64,000 bases of DNA from Pedobacter sp. R20-19 (GCF_000708265.2 NZ_JCKI01000002.1:744001-808000), one strand, 5' to 3'. Shown: positions 25,380-33,973, counted from the stretch's first letter. Numbers and translations: made by a program. The notes: generated by a model not told the origin, from the sequence alone.

Positions 25380-27779
25380 ATGTTAAAACTTAACTTAAAA
25401 ATAGCCTGGAGAAACCTTTGGAAAAACAAGGGTTATACATTCATTAATGTTCTTGGTTTATCCATCGGGATGGCGAGCTGCATTCTGATTTTCATTTTTA
25501 TCCGTTATCAAATGAGCTTTGATGAGGGTTTTAAAAATGAAGATAGAATTTATCGTATAACCACTAATTGGACTACGGCTGATGGATTTGAAGAATCGCA
25601 GGGTGTACCTAAACCAGCACCTGCTGCATTGCGTAACGATTTTAAAAAACAAATCGAAAAAGTTGGTTCTATCCGTCAGGATGGTGGAATTATAAAAGTA
25701 AAAGACGATGCCGGAAAAGAACGGGTCAAAGTTTTAGAAGACGTGTTTTATGCCGAACCAGAGTTCTTCCAAATTATGAATTTTGATTGGCTGCAAGGAA
25801 ATCCGATACAATCGTTAAGCCAACCCAACACGGTGGTTTTATCAAAAGATATGGCAACTAAACTATTCGGAGACTGGAATAAAGCTGTGGGTAAAACCAT
25901 TAATTATCAAAATAGAGAAGATTTTACGGTTACTGGAATTTTGCAGGAAATACCCGAAAACAGTTCTTTTCCACTTGGTATTGTAGTTTCATATCAAACA
26001 TTTAAAAATTACAACGACCCAAGTTTTAAAGAGTGGGGCAATACTTCTTCAAATGATGAATGTTATTTTCTATTAAAAAAAGGCACTTCAATTGATGAAG
26101 TTCGTGGTGCTTTACCAAAGTTTTCTGAAAAATATTTCCAAAAAGATTTAATATCAAAAGAACAAATTAGTACACAAGCATTAAGCGATATTCATTACAA
26201 CGAAAATTTAGGGAATTTTGCCAACAAAACTATGCCTGTAAAAGAACTTTATGGCTTAGCAATTATTGGTGCATTTCTATTGTTAACAGCTTGTATTAAT
26301 TTTATAAATCTGGCTACGGCGCAAGCCGTAAGTAGAAGTAAAGAAGTTGGTGTACGTAAAGTAATGGGCAGTTTAAGAAAGCAATTGGTTTTTCAATTTC
26401 TTACCGAAACATTAACGATTAGTGTATTTGCCTTGCTTGTGGCCTGCGTATTAACTGAAGTTGCATTACCCGGCATGAAAAGTTTATTCCAGGATAATAT
26501 TTCGTTCAGCATCATCAGCCATCCAATTATACTGGTTTTTATGGTTGGATTAGTATTGATCGTAAGTTTTTTAGCGGGTTTTTATCCTGCAATGGTGATG
26601 TCGGGCTTTAGTCCTGCCTTGGCCATTAAAAACAAAGTTAAGGCAAATGCAGGTGGTTTAAGTTTGCGTAAGGTTTTGGTGGTTGTTCAATTTTCTATTA
26701 CCGTAATTTTAATTATTGGTACGCTTGTCGTATTAAAACAAATGAACTACATGAGGGAAAAACCATTAGGTTTTAATCCATCGGCCATAGCAATGGTAAG
26801 TGTTAGAAACGATAGTTTAAGCGTATTGAAGTATCAAATTTTAAACGATAGAATTTCAAAAATACCAGGTGTTTTAACAACAAGCTTTTGCCGGAATCCA
26901 CCATCGTCAGAAAATAATAATGAAAGCATTTTTAGATATAATGGTGCTGAAAAGGCAAAGTTTCAAGCAAATACTAAACTTGCGGACGAGAATTATTTTA
27001 AAACGTTTGGATTAAGCCTCGTGGCTGGAAAGGGGTTTGCTAAAAGTGATACTTTAAGAGAAATAGTAGTGAATGAAACATTATTAAAAAAACTCAATGT
27101 TGTAGACTTTAATGATGCTTTAGGAAAAAAAATTACCATTTGGGGTAAAACCGGGACTGTTGTCGGGGTAGTTAAAGATTTTAATAATTTGAGCTTACAC
27201 GAGCCAATTTCCCCTATAATTATTACTTCAATAAAAGAAAATTATAAAAATTTGGCTGTTAAAATGGATAGCAAACAAATTTTATCAATCATGCCACAGA
27301 TTGAAAAAATCTGGAACGATACCTTTCCAGAGAACTTTTACTCAGCCTCATTTGTGGACGATGATATTAGTAAATATTACGAAACAGAACGAGTAATGGG
27401 CGTTTTATTTAAGGTTTTTGCAGGTGTAATTATTTTTATATCATTTATTGGTTTATTTGGCTTAATATCGTTCGTAGCAACACAGAGAACTAAAGAAGTT
27501 GCCATTAGAAAAGTATTGGGCGCATCTACCTTAGAATTAGTGAAAATGCTAAATGGTTCATTTTTATTAATGGTTTTTATCGCAAATCTGGTGGCCTGGC
27601 CTTTAGCCTATTTATTCGTTTCGAAATGGCTTTCTACATTTACCTATCGGATAGATTTAAGTATTTGGCCTTTTGTTTTGGCTATGGTAATTTCTATGCT
27701 GATCACTTTAATAACCGTTAGTTTTCGCTCATTTAAAGCTGCTAAAGCAAATACCATTGATGCACTGAAATATGAATAA
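25380..27779 (+). CDS. FtsX/MacB-type ABC permease 5
   Basis: This gene encodes 799 aa starting MLKLNLKIAWRNLWKN. The mid coupling motif is SRSKEVGVRKVMGSL and the C-terminal one TQRTKEVAIRKVLGAS, so it groups with permeases 2 and 6 rather than with the AEQR subtype. The first periplasmic domain carries NWTTADGFEESQGVPKPAP-like sequence typical of a common Bacteroidota permease subfamily. It ends IDALKYE. The reading frame is intact and the length is normal. Confidence 0.9.
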   Translation: MLKLNLKIAWRNLWKNKGYTFINVLGLSIGMASCILIFIFIRYQMSFDEGFKNEDRIYRITTNWTTADGFEESQGVPKPAPAALRNDFKKQIEKVGSIRQDGGIIKVKDDAGKERVKVLEDVFYAEPEFFQIMNFDWLQGNPIQSLSQPNTVVLSKDMATKLFGDWNKAVGKTINYQNREDFTVTGILQEIPENSSFPLGIVVSYQTFKNYNDPSFKEWGNTSSNDECYFLLKKGTSIDEVRGALPKFSEKYFQKDLISKEQISTQALSDIHYNENLGNFANKTMPVKELYGLAIIGAFLLLTACINFINLATAQAVSRSKEVGVRKVMGSLRKQLVFQFLTETLTISVFALLVACVLTEVALPGMKSLFQDNISFSIISHPIILVFMVGLVLIVSFLAGFYPAMVMSGFSPALAIKNKVKANAGGLSLRKVLVVVQFSITVILIIGTLVVLKQMNYMREKPLGFNPSAIAMVSVRNDSLSVLKYQILNDRISKIPGVLTTSFCRNPPSSENNNESIFRYNGAEKAKFQANTKLADENYFKTFGLSLVAGKGFAKSDTLREIVVNETLLKKLNVVDFNDALGKKITIWGKTGTVVGVVKDFNNLSLHEPISPIIITSIKENYKNLAVKMDSKQILSIMPQIEKIWNDTFPENFYSASFVDDDISKYYETERVMGVLFKVFAGVIIFISFIGLFGLISFVATQRTKEVAIRKVLGASTLELVKMLNGSFLLMVFIANLVAWPLAYLFVSKWLSTFTYRIDLSIWPFVLAMVISMLITLITVSFRSFKAAKANTIDALKYE

Positions 27780-27865
27780 AGCTAAAAGACTAAAGCTTGA
27801 AGCGATTTGCGGGTGCTTTAGTCTTTATGCTTTTCGCTCTTGAATACTAAATACTAAATACTCGT
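27780..27865. repeat. Array spacer 5: AAAGACTAAAGC/GCTTTAGTCTTT hairpin
   Basis: AAAGACTAAAGC is inverted exactly as GCTTTAGTCTTT around a loop rich in GCGATTTGCGGGT. Three AATACTAA/ATACTC words then lead to the permease 6 ATG. Confidence 0.65.
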
Positions 27866-30271
27866 ATGTTCAAACTCAATCTAAAAATAGCCTGGCGAAA
27901 CCTTTGGAAGAATAAGTTTTATGCCTCCATTAATATTACTGGTTTAGCAATAGGATTAACTGCTTTTGTGCTGTTATTACTATATGTTAATTACGAGGAG
28001 AGCTATGACACATGGTCGCCAGAGTTAAAAAATGTTTATCAGGTTAGGGCATTTCATTCTTATAACGCCCCGGACAACAAGCAATATTGGCAGACTTCAA
28101 ATGAAAGTAGAATTGCTGCATTGCTGAAACAAAATATTCCTCAAATCAATGCCATCACAAAAGTTGAAAACGATTGGTATCAAAATTATGCCCTAACCGT
28201 TAAGAATCGCAAGTCATTAATGATCAAAGGGATACGTAATGCAGATTCAGCCTTTTTTAAAGTGATGCCACATAGCTTTTTAAAAGGCAATGAGGCAACA
28301 GCATTGAGCAAACCGAATAGCATTGTGCTGAAAAAGGACTTGGCATTAAAGCTTTTTGGTAATGAAGAAATTATTGGTAAAACCATTAGCATAGTAAGGT
28401 GGGAAGGGGATGCCGTTACAGATTTTACAGTTACAGGCATTGTTTCGGAGCCCAATACGCCGCAAAGTGTTAATTTTTCAGGTATAATTCATACAGGCGA
28501 GTTTGATAAAGATAATCAAAACCCAACAATGCATAGATATATGGAAATTTATGCCAGGCTATTTAATCATGAGAATTTAAATCAAATAAATGAAAATGTA
28601 AAGAAAGTATACATCAATAATTTGAAAAGTACATTTACGGACAGTCAGTACTCTTATGCAGAATTTTTAAAATCAGGCAATCTACCAAATTGTAAACTAT
28701 TTCCTATAGACGAAGCTCATCAAAATCCTCCTTTTATAGCTAGTTGGATAGAAAAGATTAAGCCTGTTTCTTTAATCGTTACCTTTTTACTTTTAATATC
28801 CATTATTAACTTTATTAATTTAGCTACTGCACAGTCATTTCAAAGAGCTAAAGAAGTTGGTGTTAAGAAGGTGCTTGGCTCAAATAAAGGTTTACTCGTG
28901 TGGCAATTTTTAATGGAAACAGGATTGCAAAGTTTGTTTGCCTTATTAATTTGCGGTGTGCTTATAGAATTATTTTTACCAGCATTTAATCAGCAATTGG
29001 GTTTGAATATTAGCTTTTGGTCAAATCAAAAATTGTTTTTTATACTCCTACAGCTATTTGGGTTATTCTTAATCATTACCCTGCTGGCTGGCTTTTATCC
29101 GGCAACAGTGTTATCAAACTACAAACCCGCCGCTGTATTAAAGGGAAGTTTTTCTAATAGTCATAAAGGCCTTGTATTGCGTAATTCATTAATTGTATTA
29201 CAATTCGTGATTTCAGTTACACTGATCATTGCAATAGGAACAATGCAAAAGCAGGTGAGCTTTATGAATCAAAAAGACTTGGGGTTCGATAAGAGTCGTG
29301 TGATTAATATCAGCGCTAACTATAATAAAAAAATCGCAAATGATATTAGAAAAGTTTCAGGGGTGCAATATGTTGGTGCTACCACACAGGTAATTGGAAA
29401 CACGTATGCTTATGCAGATAAGATTAATTTTCAAGGTAAAAAGTTGAATCTAAACATGGTAACAGTAACCATGGAAGCGTTTCCTGCCTTAGGTATAAAA
29501 CCATTACAGGGGCGGCTTTTTTCATCAATTTATAGACAGGATACTATAAATACCGTAGTGCTGAATGAATCTGCAGCAAAGCAGTTAGGAGGTGTAGTCG
29601 TAGGTAAACAATTCAGATCCTATGAAAATGTTTTTCAAATCATTGGTGTAATTAAAGATTATCATGCAGAATCATTTGATAAATCTATCATTCCAACTAT
29701 ATATAAGGTAACCTATTTAGGAGGCATGAGTGCAAATGGAAATTTGCTTGTTAGGTTTAACTCCAGTCATTATCAGATTATTATTAGAAAAATTGAGGAG
29801 GTTTGGAAAAAATATTATCCTAATTACCCTATGAACTATCAATCTTTGAATGATGCATTCATTCATAGTTTGGAAGATAATAGCCGTTTCATGAACATGA
29901 TCGTCATATTTAGTATAATTTCTGTTTCACTGTCTTTATCAGGCTTATTTGCCTTATCCACTTTTGTGGCCAAACGAAGAACAAAAGAAGTAGCGGTAAG
30001 AAAGGTGTTAGGCGCATCAAATATGCAAATCATTAATCTGCTCAATAAATCTTTTTTACATTTAGTTATTGCGGCTAACATAATCAGCTGGCCTATTGCT
30101 TACATCCTGATCAAAAAATGGCTTGATGGATTTGTTTATCGGATAGATATGCCCGTTTTACCCTTTATCATGGCAACAATTACTTCTGTGATTATAGCCA
30201 TTTTAACGGTAAGCATTCAAGCTAGAAAGGCTGCTATCGGTGATCCTGTTAAGGCACTTAAATATGAATAA
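27866..30271 (+). CDS. FtsX/MacB-type ABC permease 6
   Basis: This gene encodes 801 aa starting MFKLNLKIAWRNLWKN. It has the duplicated FtsX fold, QRAKEVGVKKVLGSN mid-protein and KRRTKEVAVRKVLGAS near the C-terminus. The YKPAAVLKGSFSNS region resembles that of permease 2. The end reads VKALKYE, but the preceding residues (AAIGDP) differ from the usual AKANP of the other five. It is the last permease before the second ATPase. Confidence 0.9.
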   Translation: MFKLNLKIAWRNLWKNKFYASINITGLAIGLTAFVLLLLYVNYEESYDTWSPELKNVYQVRAFHSYNAPDNKQYWQTSNESRIAALLKQNIPQINAITKVENDWYQNYALTVKNRKSLMIKGIRNADSAFFKVMPHSFLKGNEATALSKPNSIVLKKDLALKLFGNEEIIGKTISIVRWEGDAVTDFTVTGIVSEPNTPQSVNFSGIIHTGEFDKDNQNPTMHRYMEIYARLFNHENLNQINENVKKVYINNLKSTFTDSQYSYAEFLKSGNLPNCKLFPIDEAHQNPPFIASWIEKIKPVSLIVTFLLLISIINFINLATAQSFQRAKEVGVKKVLGSNKGLLVWQFLMETGLQSLFALLICGVLIELFLPAFNQQLGLNISFWSNQKLFFILLQLFGLFLIITLLAGFYPATVLSNYKPAAVLKGSFSNSHKGLVLRNSLIVLQFVISVTLIIAIGTMQKQVSFMNQKDLGFDKSRVINISANYNKKIANDIRKVSGVQYVGATTQVIGNTYAYADKINFQGKKLNLNMVTVTMEAFPALGIKPLQGRLFSSIYRQDTINTVVLNESAAKQLGGVVVGKQFRSYENVFQIIGVIKDYHAESFDKSIIPTIYKVTYLGGMSANGNLLVRFNSSHYQIIIRKIEEVWKKYYPNYPMNYQSLNDAFIHSLEDNSRFMNMIVIFSIISVSLSLSGLFALSTFVAKRRTKEVAVRKVLGASNMQIINLLNKSFLHLVIAANIISWPIAYILIKKWLDGFVYRIDMPVLPFIMATITSVIIAILTVSIQARKAAIGDPVKALKYE

Positions 30272-30382
30272 AGCTTAAAGCTTAAAGCTAAAGCTTAAAG
30301 CGATTTGCGGGTGCTTTAGTCTTTCTGCTTTTCGCTTTAAGCTCCAAATACCTTATACTAAATTACTTGATACTAAAATAAA
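30272..30382. repeat. Array spacer 6: AAGCTTAAAGC repeats, hairpin and CTTGATACT
   Basis: Three overlapping GCTTAAAGC words and a hairpin whose right arm reads GGTGCTTTAGTCTTT are followed by TTACTTGATACTAAAATAAA just before the second ATPase start. The spacer family therefore extends past the permeases to the terminal ATPase. Confidence 0.6.
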
Positions 30383-31069
30383 ATGATAGAACTTAAAAAT
30401 ATCGAAAAATACTATTCCAGTAAAGGCATTAAACACTATGTTTTGCGCCATGTAACCACCACCATTAAGCAAGGTGAATTTGTTTCCATTATGGGGCCGT
30501 CAGGTGCGGGGAAGTCCACCTTATTAAATATTCTGGGGATGTTGGAAGAACCCACCTACGGAACATACGAGTTTATGGAAGAAGATGTAACCCGTTTAAA
30601 TGAACGGAAACGCATTGAACTTTACCGTAACCACATCGGTTTTGTGTTTCAGGCTTACCACTTGATTGACGAAATGACGGTTTATGAAAATATTGAAGCG
30701 CCTTTGCTTTATAAAAAGGTTGGTGGTGCAGAAAGAGCCAGTAGAATTGCCGATTTATTAGATCGTTTTAATATGGTAGCTAAAAAAGATTTGTTTCCCA
30801 ATCAGCTTTCAGGAGGTCAGCAGCAATTGGTAGGCATTGCCAGGGCATTGGCTGCGCAACCTTCTATTATTCTTGCTGATGAACCAACCGGGAATCTTCA
30901 ATCTACACAAGCAGAAGAAATTATGCAACTCTTTCAAAAACTAAACAAGGAAGATGGCATCACGATAATTCAGGTTACACACGCTGAAAAAAATGCACAG
31001 TATGGAAACAGAATCCTAAACATTGCAGATGGTGTAATTAAAGACGACTTTTTAGTAACAACTACTTAG
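30383..31069 (+). CDS. ABC transporter ATPase, second of two, with atypical signature and D-loop
   Basis: This gene encodes 228 aa. Walker A is GPSGAGKST (about 39-47), the Q-loop region is FVFQAYHLID, Walker B IILADEPTG and H-loop VTHAEK. Two positions depart from the MacB/LolD norm. The signature reads LSGGQQQLVGIARAL (Leu where Arg is usual), and the D-loop reads GNLQS instead of GNLDS. The catalytic Glu and His are kept. It may pair with the first ATPase as a heterodimer or serve a subset of permeases. It ends inside the convergent downstream gene (8-base overlap, 31062-31069). Confidence 0.9.
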   Translation: MIELKNIEKYYSSKGIKHYVLRHVTTTIKQGEFVSIMGPSGAGKSTLLNILGMLEEPTYGTYEFMEEDVTRLNERKRIELYRNHIGFVFQAYHLIDEMTVYENIEAPLLYKKVGGAERASRIADLLDRFNMVAKKDLFPNQLSGGQQQLVGIARALAAQPSIILADEPTGNLQSTQAEEIMQLFQKLNKEDGITIIQVTHAEKNAQYGNRILNIADGVIKDDFLVTTT

Positions 31070-32165
31070 GTAGTTTTACTTTATAAATTCGGTAAGGATA
31101 GTCTGTTCTGTCCTTATCATTATTGTATTTCGCTTGCCTGTTTATTTGTGAGCAGCTAAGGTATAAGTAACCATCATTCCCTATGCCAAAAGAATCTGGC
31201 CAGCTCAACCGCTGGTCGGTTACTAAATTATGCAGCTTTCCATCCGGACTTACATATTTAATTGAATAATCTGGTGATGAACTGAGGTAAACGTTTCCTT
31301 TGTTATCCGCTATCATGCCATGGCAAACTCCAGTCTCGGCAACCATTTCTACAGCTTGCGAAATTTCTGCTTCACTTAATTTGTTATTCGCTAAAAACTG
31401 AGTTTTAATTCGATACAATTTAGTCTGATTAATTGCCCTGAAATAAAAATATTGATTATCATGCGTTAAAGCTATTCCATTTACATTTGAATTAAACGGT
31501 TTACCTGCATCGTCTACCACATCATGGTTATCTAAATGAAGGATGAAACCTGGATCTGCCAATGTGGCTTTATCTCTTTGAAGCACTATTCTCGATTTTC
31601 CAGATTTTAGATCCAACACTATAATGGCACTCAAACCCGGGTCTGATAAATAAGCAAGCTGTTTGTCATGATCGATCACCATGTCATTAAGTGCACTTTT
31701 ATCTTTTGGCAAATCATCAAAATGATAAATATTGACCACCTTGTTGGTAGCCAGATTTATTTGTAACAGCTTAAAGTAACCTTCTTTCTTCTGCTTTTGG
31801 TCACCCCCAAAAATCGAAGCGCCACCAGCAGGTTTAGAATCCAGCACCCATAGAAAGCCCTTTTCATCTGCATATAAGTCCTGTACGTTCACAAAATGAC
31901 TATCGGTATTGGTGCTATCTACTTCATTCCATTCTTTATCAGGATAAGACTTTCTTTTACCATTAATAATTTCTGTTAACCCATATACATAAGGTTCGCG
32001 CTTCGGAAATGATACAAATAGTCTATTGGTTTTAGAAGAAACACTTACGCCGATTGGTTGATTTTTTCCAAATGAAGCTACTTCAATAATTTTAGATTCC
32101 TGAGCCCTTATTTTATTGATAAGTAAAATGCTGATAACGAGTGCGCATGTAATAACCTTTTTCAT
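31062..32165 (-). CDS. Secreted major-royal-jelly/Yellow-family protein
   Basis: This gene encodes 367 aa. An N-terminal signal peptide (MKKVITCALVISILLINKIRAQ) predicts export. The rest is a six-bladed beta-propeller-like sequence typical of the MRJP/Yellow family: FGKNQPIGVSVSSKTNRLFVSFP in the first blade, DLYADEKGFLWVLDS, LNDMVIDHDKQLAYLSD, GIALTHDNQYFYFRAI and SWPDSFGIGNDGYLYLS. Bacterial members are mostly uncharacterised; insect relatives include dopachrome-converting enzymes. Its stop overlaps the convergent ATPase gene by 8 bases. A small hairpin (31060-31075) covers both stops. No promoter box was recognised. Confidence 0.85.
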   Translation of the reverse strand: MKKVITCALVISILLINKIRAQESKIIEVASFGKNQPIGVSVSSKTNRLFVSFPKREPYVYGLTEIINGKRKSYPDKEWNEVDSTNTDSHFVNVQDLYADEKGFLWVLDSKPAGGASIFGGDQKQKKEGYFKLLQINLATNKVVNIYHFDDLPKDKSALNDMVIDHDKQLAYLSDPGLSAIIVLDLKSGKSRIVLQRDKATLADPGFILHLDNHDVVDDAGKPFNSNVNGIALTHDNQYFYFRAINQTKLYRIKTQFLANNKLSEAEISQAVEMVAETGVCHGMIADNKGNVYLSSSPDYSIKYVSPDGKLHNLVTDQRLSWPDSFGIGNDGYLYLSCSQINRQAKYNNDKDRTDYPYRIYKVKLPK

Positions 32166-32233
32166 ATATGGTGTGGTGAGTAACTTAAATAATAACTCTA
32201 AATGGAAGCTTAATGTTTTTCACCTGCTTAAGT

Positions 32234-32241
32234 TACCTTTG
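32234..32241 (+). promoter_or_regulatory. -7 element TACCTTTG placed 4 nt before an ATG (leaderless)
   Basis: TACCTTTG is a perfect TAnnTTTG box and ends 4 bases before the ATG at 32246. It also lies inside the longer open frame that begins at 32213, which rules out that upstream start. Confidence 0.55.
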
Positions 32242-32245
32242 CATT

Positions 32246-33043
32246 ATGCAAAAATCTTTTAAAGACCAGATGGGGAAGGAGATCACCATTAATTTTCCAC
32301 CTAAAAGAATTATTTCTATTGTACCCTCGCAAACAGAACTTCTTTTTGATTTAGGTTTAGATCAAGAAATAATCGGTTTGACGAAGTTTTGCATTTATCC
32401 GATAGAAAAATTTGCTGAATGCATTAAAGTTGGCGGAACCAAAAAACTCAATATAGATTTAATTAAGGATTTGAAGCCTGATTTAATTATCGGCAATAAA
32501 GAAGAGAATACGCAAAGTGATATTGAAGAACTTTCTGAGTTTTTTCCGGTTTGGATGAGTAATATCTTCACGCTGGATGATGCCATGAAAACCATTACGC
32601 AGATAGGAGAATTGGTTGATCGAGAACCTGAAGCGAGTTATTTGAATCACCTGATTGCTGCAGGTTTCAGAGATTTGCAAACACTTGCATTGCAACATCA
32701 TATTCATAAAAAAGCAGCCTATCTGATTTGGCGGAAGCCTTTTATGGCTGCGGGCAAGAATACATTTATTAACCACATTATGTCTATGAATGGGATTACA
32801 AATGTAATTGAACAGGAGCGTTATCCTGAAATTACGCTTGATGAGTTGAAAACTTTAAACTGTGACATGGTCTTACTTTCCTCAGAGCCTTATCCTTTTG
32901 GTTTAAAGCATATTGAAGAAATTCAATCTGCTCTTCCAGATACAAAAGTTATGCTGGTTGACGGTGAAATGTTCAGTTGGTATGGCAGTAAATTGGTTAA
33001 GGCAGTGCAATATTTTTTTGAATTTCAGAAATTACTTTACTAA
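32246..33043 (+). CDS. BtuF-like helical-backbone metal/cobalamin receptor without signal peptide
   Basis: This gene encodes 265 aa from the ATG at 32246. It is a periplasmic-binding-protein fold of the TroA/BtuF class: KRIISIVPSQTELLFDLGL at the N-terminus, then KVGGTKKLNIDLIKDLKPDLII, a long helical backbone, ITLDELKTLNCDMVLLSSEP and the C-terminal DGEMFSWYGSKL. Relatives bind cobalamin or metal chelates. No signal peptide remains with this start. The upstream ATG at 32213 would add a hydrophobic MFFTCLSYLCI, but that segment overlaps the promoter box. The protein is probably cytoplasmic, and no btuCD genes are near. Confidence 0.8.
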   Translation: MQKSFKDQMGKEITINFPPKRIISIVPSQTELLFDLGLDQEIIGLTKFCIYPIEKFAECIKVGGTKKLNIDLIKDLKPDLIIGNKEENTQSDIEELSEFFPVWMSNIFTLDDAMKTITQIGELVDREPEASYLNHLIAAGFRDLQTLALQHHIHKKAAYLIWRKPFMAAGKNTFINHIMSMNGITNVIEQERYPEITLDELKTLNCDMVLLSSEPYPFGLKHIEEIQSALPDTKVMLVDGEMFSWYGSKLVKAVQYFFEFQKLLY

Positions 33044-33106
33044 TCATTTATCCATAGCATTTTCCTAAATTGTAGCAATATTTAACCTTACACCGTTATA
33101 TCACAT

Positions 33107-33409
33107 ATGAAAAAATTACTTGTATTATCGCTATTTGTAGCCATTTTTTCCGGCTGTACTTCATTTAAAGATTCGAACACTGCAAATCGAGCAACAGCAA
33201 CCGGTACCATTCAAAAAATTGGAATGACAACCTTTCAATATGGTACACACCTTTTAACAACTGATACTAAAACCTATGCTTTAAAAAGCGATGCAATCGA
33301 TCTGAATCAGTATGTAGATAAAAAGGTTACCGTAAAAGGCACGAAAGTTAAGGGTTATCCTGTTGATGGTGGTCCAGAGCTACTGGATGTAACCCTAATT
33401 AAGTTATAG
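33107..33409 (+). CDS. Small lipoprotein, OB-fold-like
   Basis: This gene encodes 100 aa. A lipoprotein signal (MKKLLVLSLFVAIFSGC, Cys17) is followed by ATATGTIQKIGMTTFQYGTH, a TKTYALKSDAIDLNQYV stretch and KKVTVKGTKVKGYPVDGGPEL. The VDKKVTVKG pattern is that of small OB-fold proteins found widely in Bacteroidota lipoproteins, where it may bind ions or small ligands. The function is unknown. It stands 63 bases after the BtuF-like gene on the same strand and may be co-transcribed. Confidence 0.75.
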   Translation: MKKLLVLSLFVAIFSGCTSFKDSNTANRATATGTIQKIGMTTFQYGTHLLTTDTKTYALKSDAIDLNQYVDKKVTVKGTKVKGYPVDGGPELLDVTLIKL

Positions 33410-33500
33410 AATACCATTCAAGTTAATGTTGTAAATGTTTTGTAGGATGTAAACCTTTCCAACCAGCAACATCTTGTTAATTAAACCCGATTAATGCGAA

Positions 33501-33525
33501 AAGCCCCGGTTTTTGTACCGGGCTT
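33501..33525 (+). terminator. Weak hairpin in the gap before tRNA-Leu
   Basis: AAGCCC and GGGCTT arms with CCGG pairing form a strong hairpin, but no T-run follows; CAGC-AAAAA-GCTG comes next instead. The 308-base gap 33410-33717 holds this hairpin and the tRNA promoter, and no gene. Confidence 0.35.
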
Positions 33526-33664
33526 GCAGCAAAAAGCTGGACTGTTTAAACCGATTATCACTGAAACTGCTTTTTTAATTAATTTTTAAATAAAGTTTTT
33601 CTCGCTCTAAATTAAATACTTAGCGTTTTTGCCTAAAAATAAATTAAGATTTTTGTAGGATACC

Positions 33665-33695
33665 TTTTGATTATTCAATCTTGTTTCTATCTTTG
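33665..33695 (+). promoter_or_regulatory. Full Bacteroidota promoter of tRNA-Leu
   Basis: TTTTG (33665-33669) as the -33 box and TATCTTTG (33688-33695) as the -7 box are separated by 18 bases, a consensus Bacteroidota primary-sigma promoter. The tRNA begins 23 bases downstream. Confidence 0.8.
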
Positions 33696-33717
33696 CAGTC
33701 CTTACAACATCCTAACT

Positions 33718-33799
33718 GCGGAAGTGGCGTAATTGGTAGCCGCACCAGACTTAGGATCTGGCGCTTCACGGCGTGGGGGTTCGAGTCCCTTCTTCCGCA
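33718..33799 (+). tRNA. tRNA-Leu (anticodon UAG)
   Basis: This is an 82-nt cloverleaf. Acceptor arms GCGGAAG and CTTCCGC pair and are followed by discriminator A. The D-arm region is GTGGCGTAATTGGTAGCCGC. The anticodon stem CCAGA/TCTGG carries the loop CTTAGGA, so the anticodon TAG is at 33752-33754. The variable arm is long (CGCTTCACGGCG), as in class II tRNAs, and the T arm has GGTTCGAGTCC. The 3' CCA is not encoded. A terminator follows at 33814. Confidence 0.97.
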
Positions 33800-33813
33800 C
33801 AACAAGATAAAGG

Positions 33814-33850
33814 CCGTTCCGATTTAAACATCGGAACGGTTTTGTTTTTT
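33814..33850 (+). terminator. Intrinsic terminator after tRNA-Leu
   Basis: CCGTTCCGAT (33814-33823) pairs exactly with ATCGGAACGG (33830-33839), followed by TTTTGTTTTTT. Confidence 0.9.
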
Positions 33851-33973
33851 AAAACATTGTTTAATAAAAAGTGATGCGCTGTTAAATTTGAAAGATATGT
33901 ACCATTTGTCTCAAATCTCATATCTTGATAATCAGATTTAATCGCACATCTCAATACTCATATCTTTAAAAAA

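Noticed and set aside
30272-30310. AAGCTTAAAGC repeats as a riboswitch or attenuator
   Set aside because: They belong to the spacer repeat family and show no conserved aptamer features.
32213-32245. Upstream ATG giving a hydrophobic leader to the BtuF-like protein
   Set aside because: A perfect -7 box lies inside this segment, so the transcript should begin after it.
33766-33954. Small reading frame on the - strand over the tRNA
   Set aside because: It overlaps tRNA-Leu and its terminator and is not protein-like.
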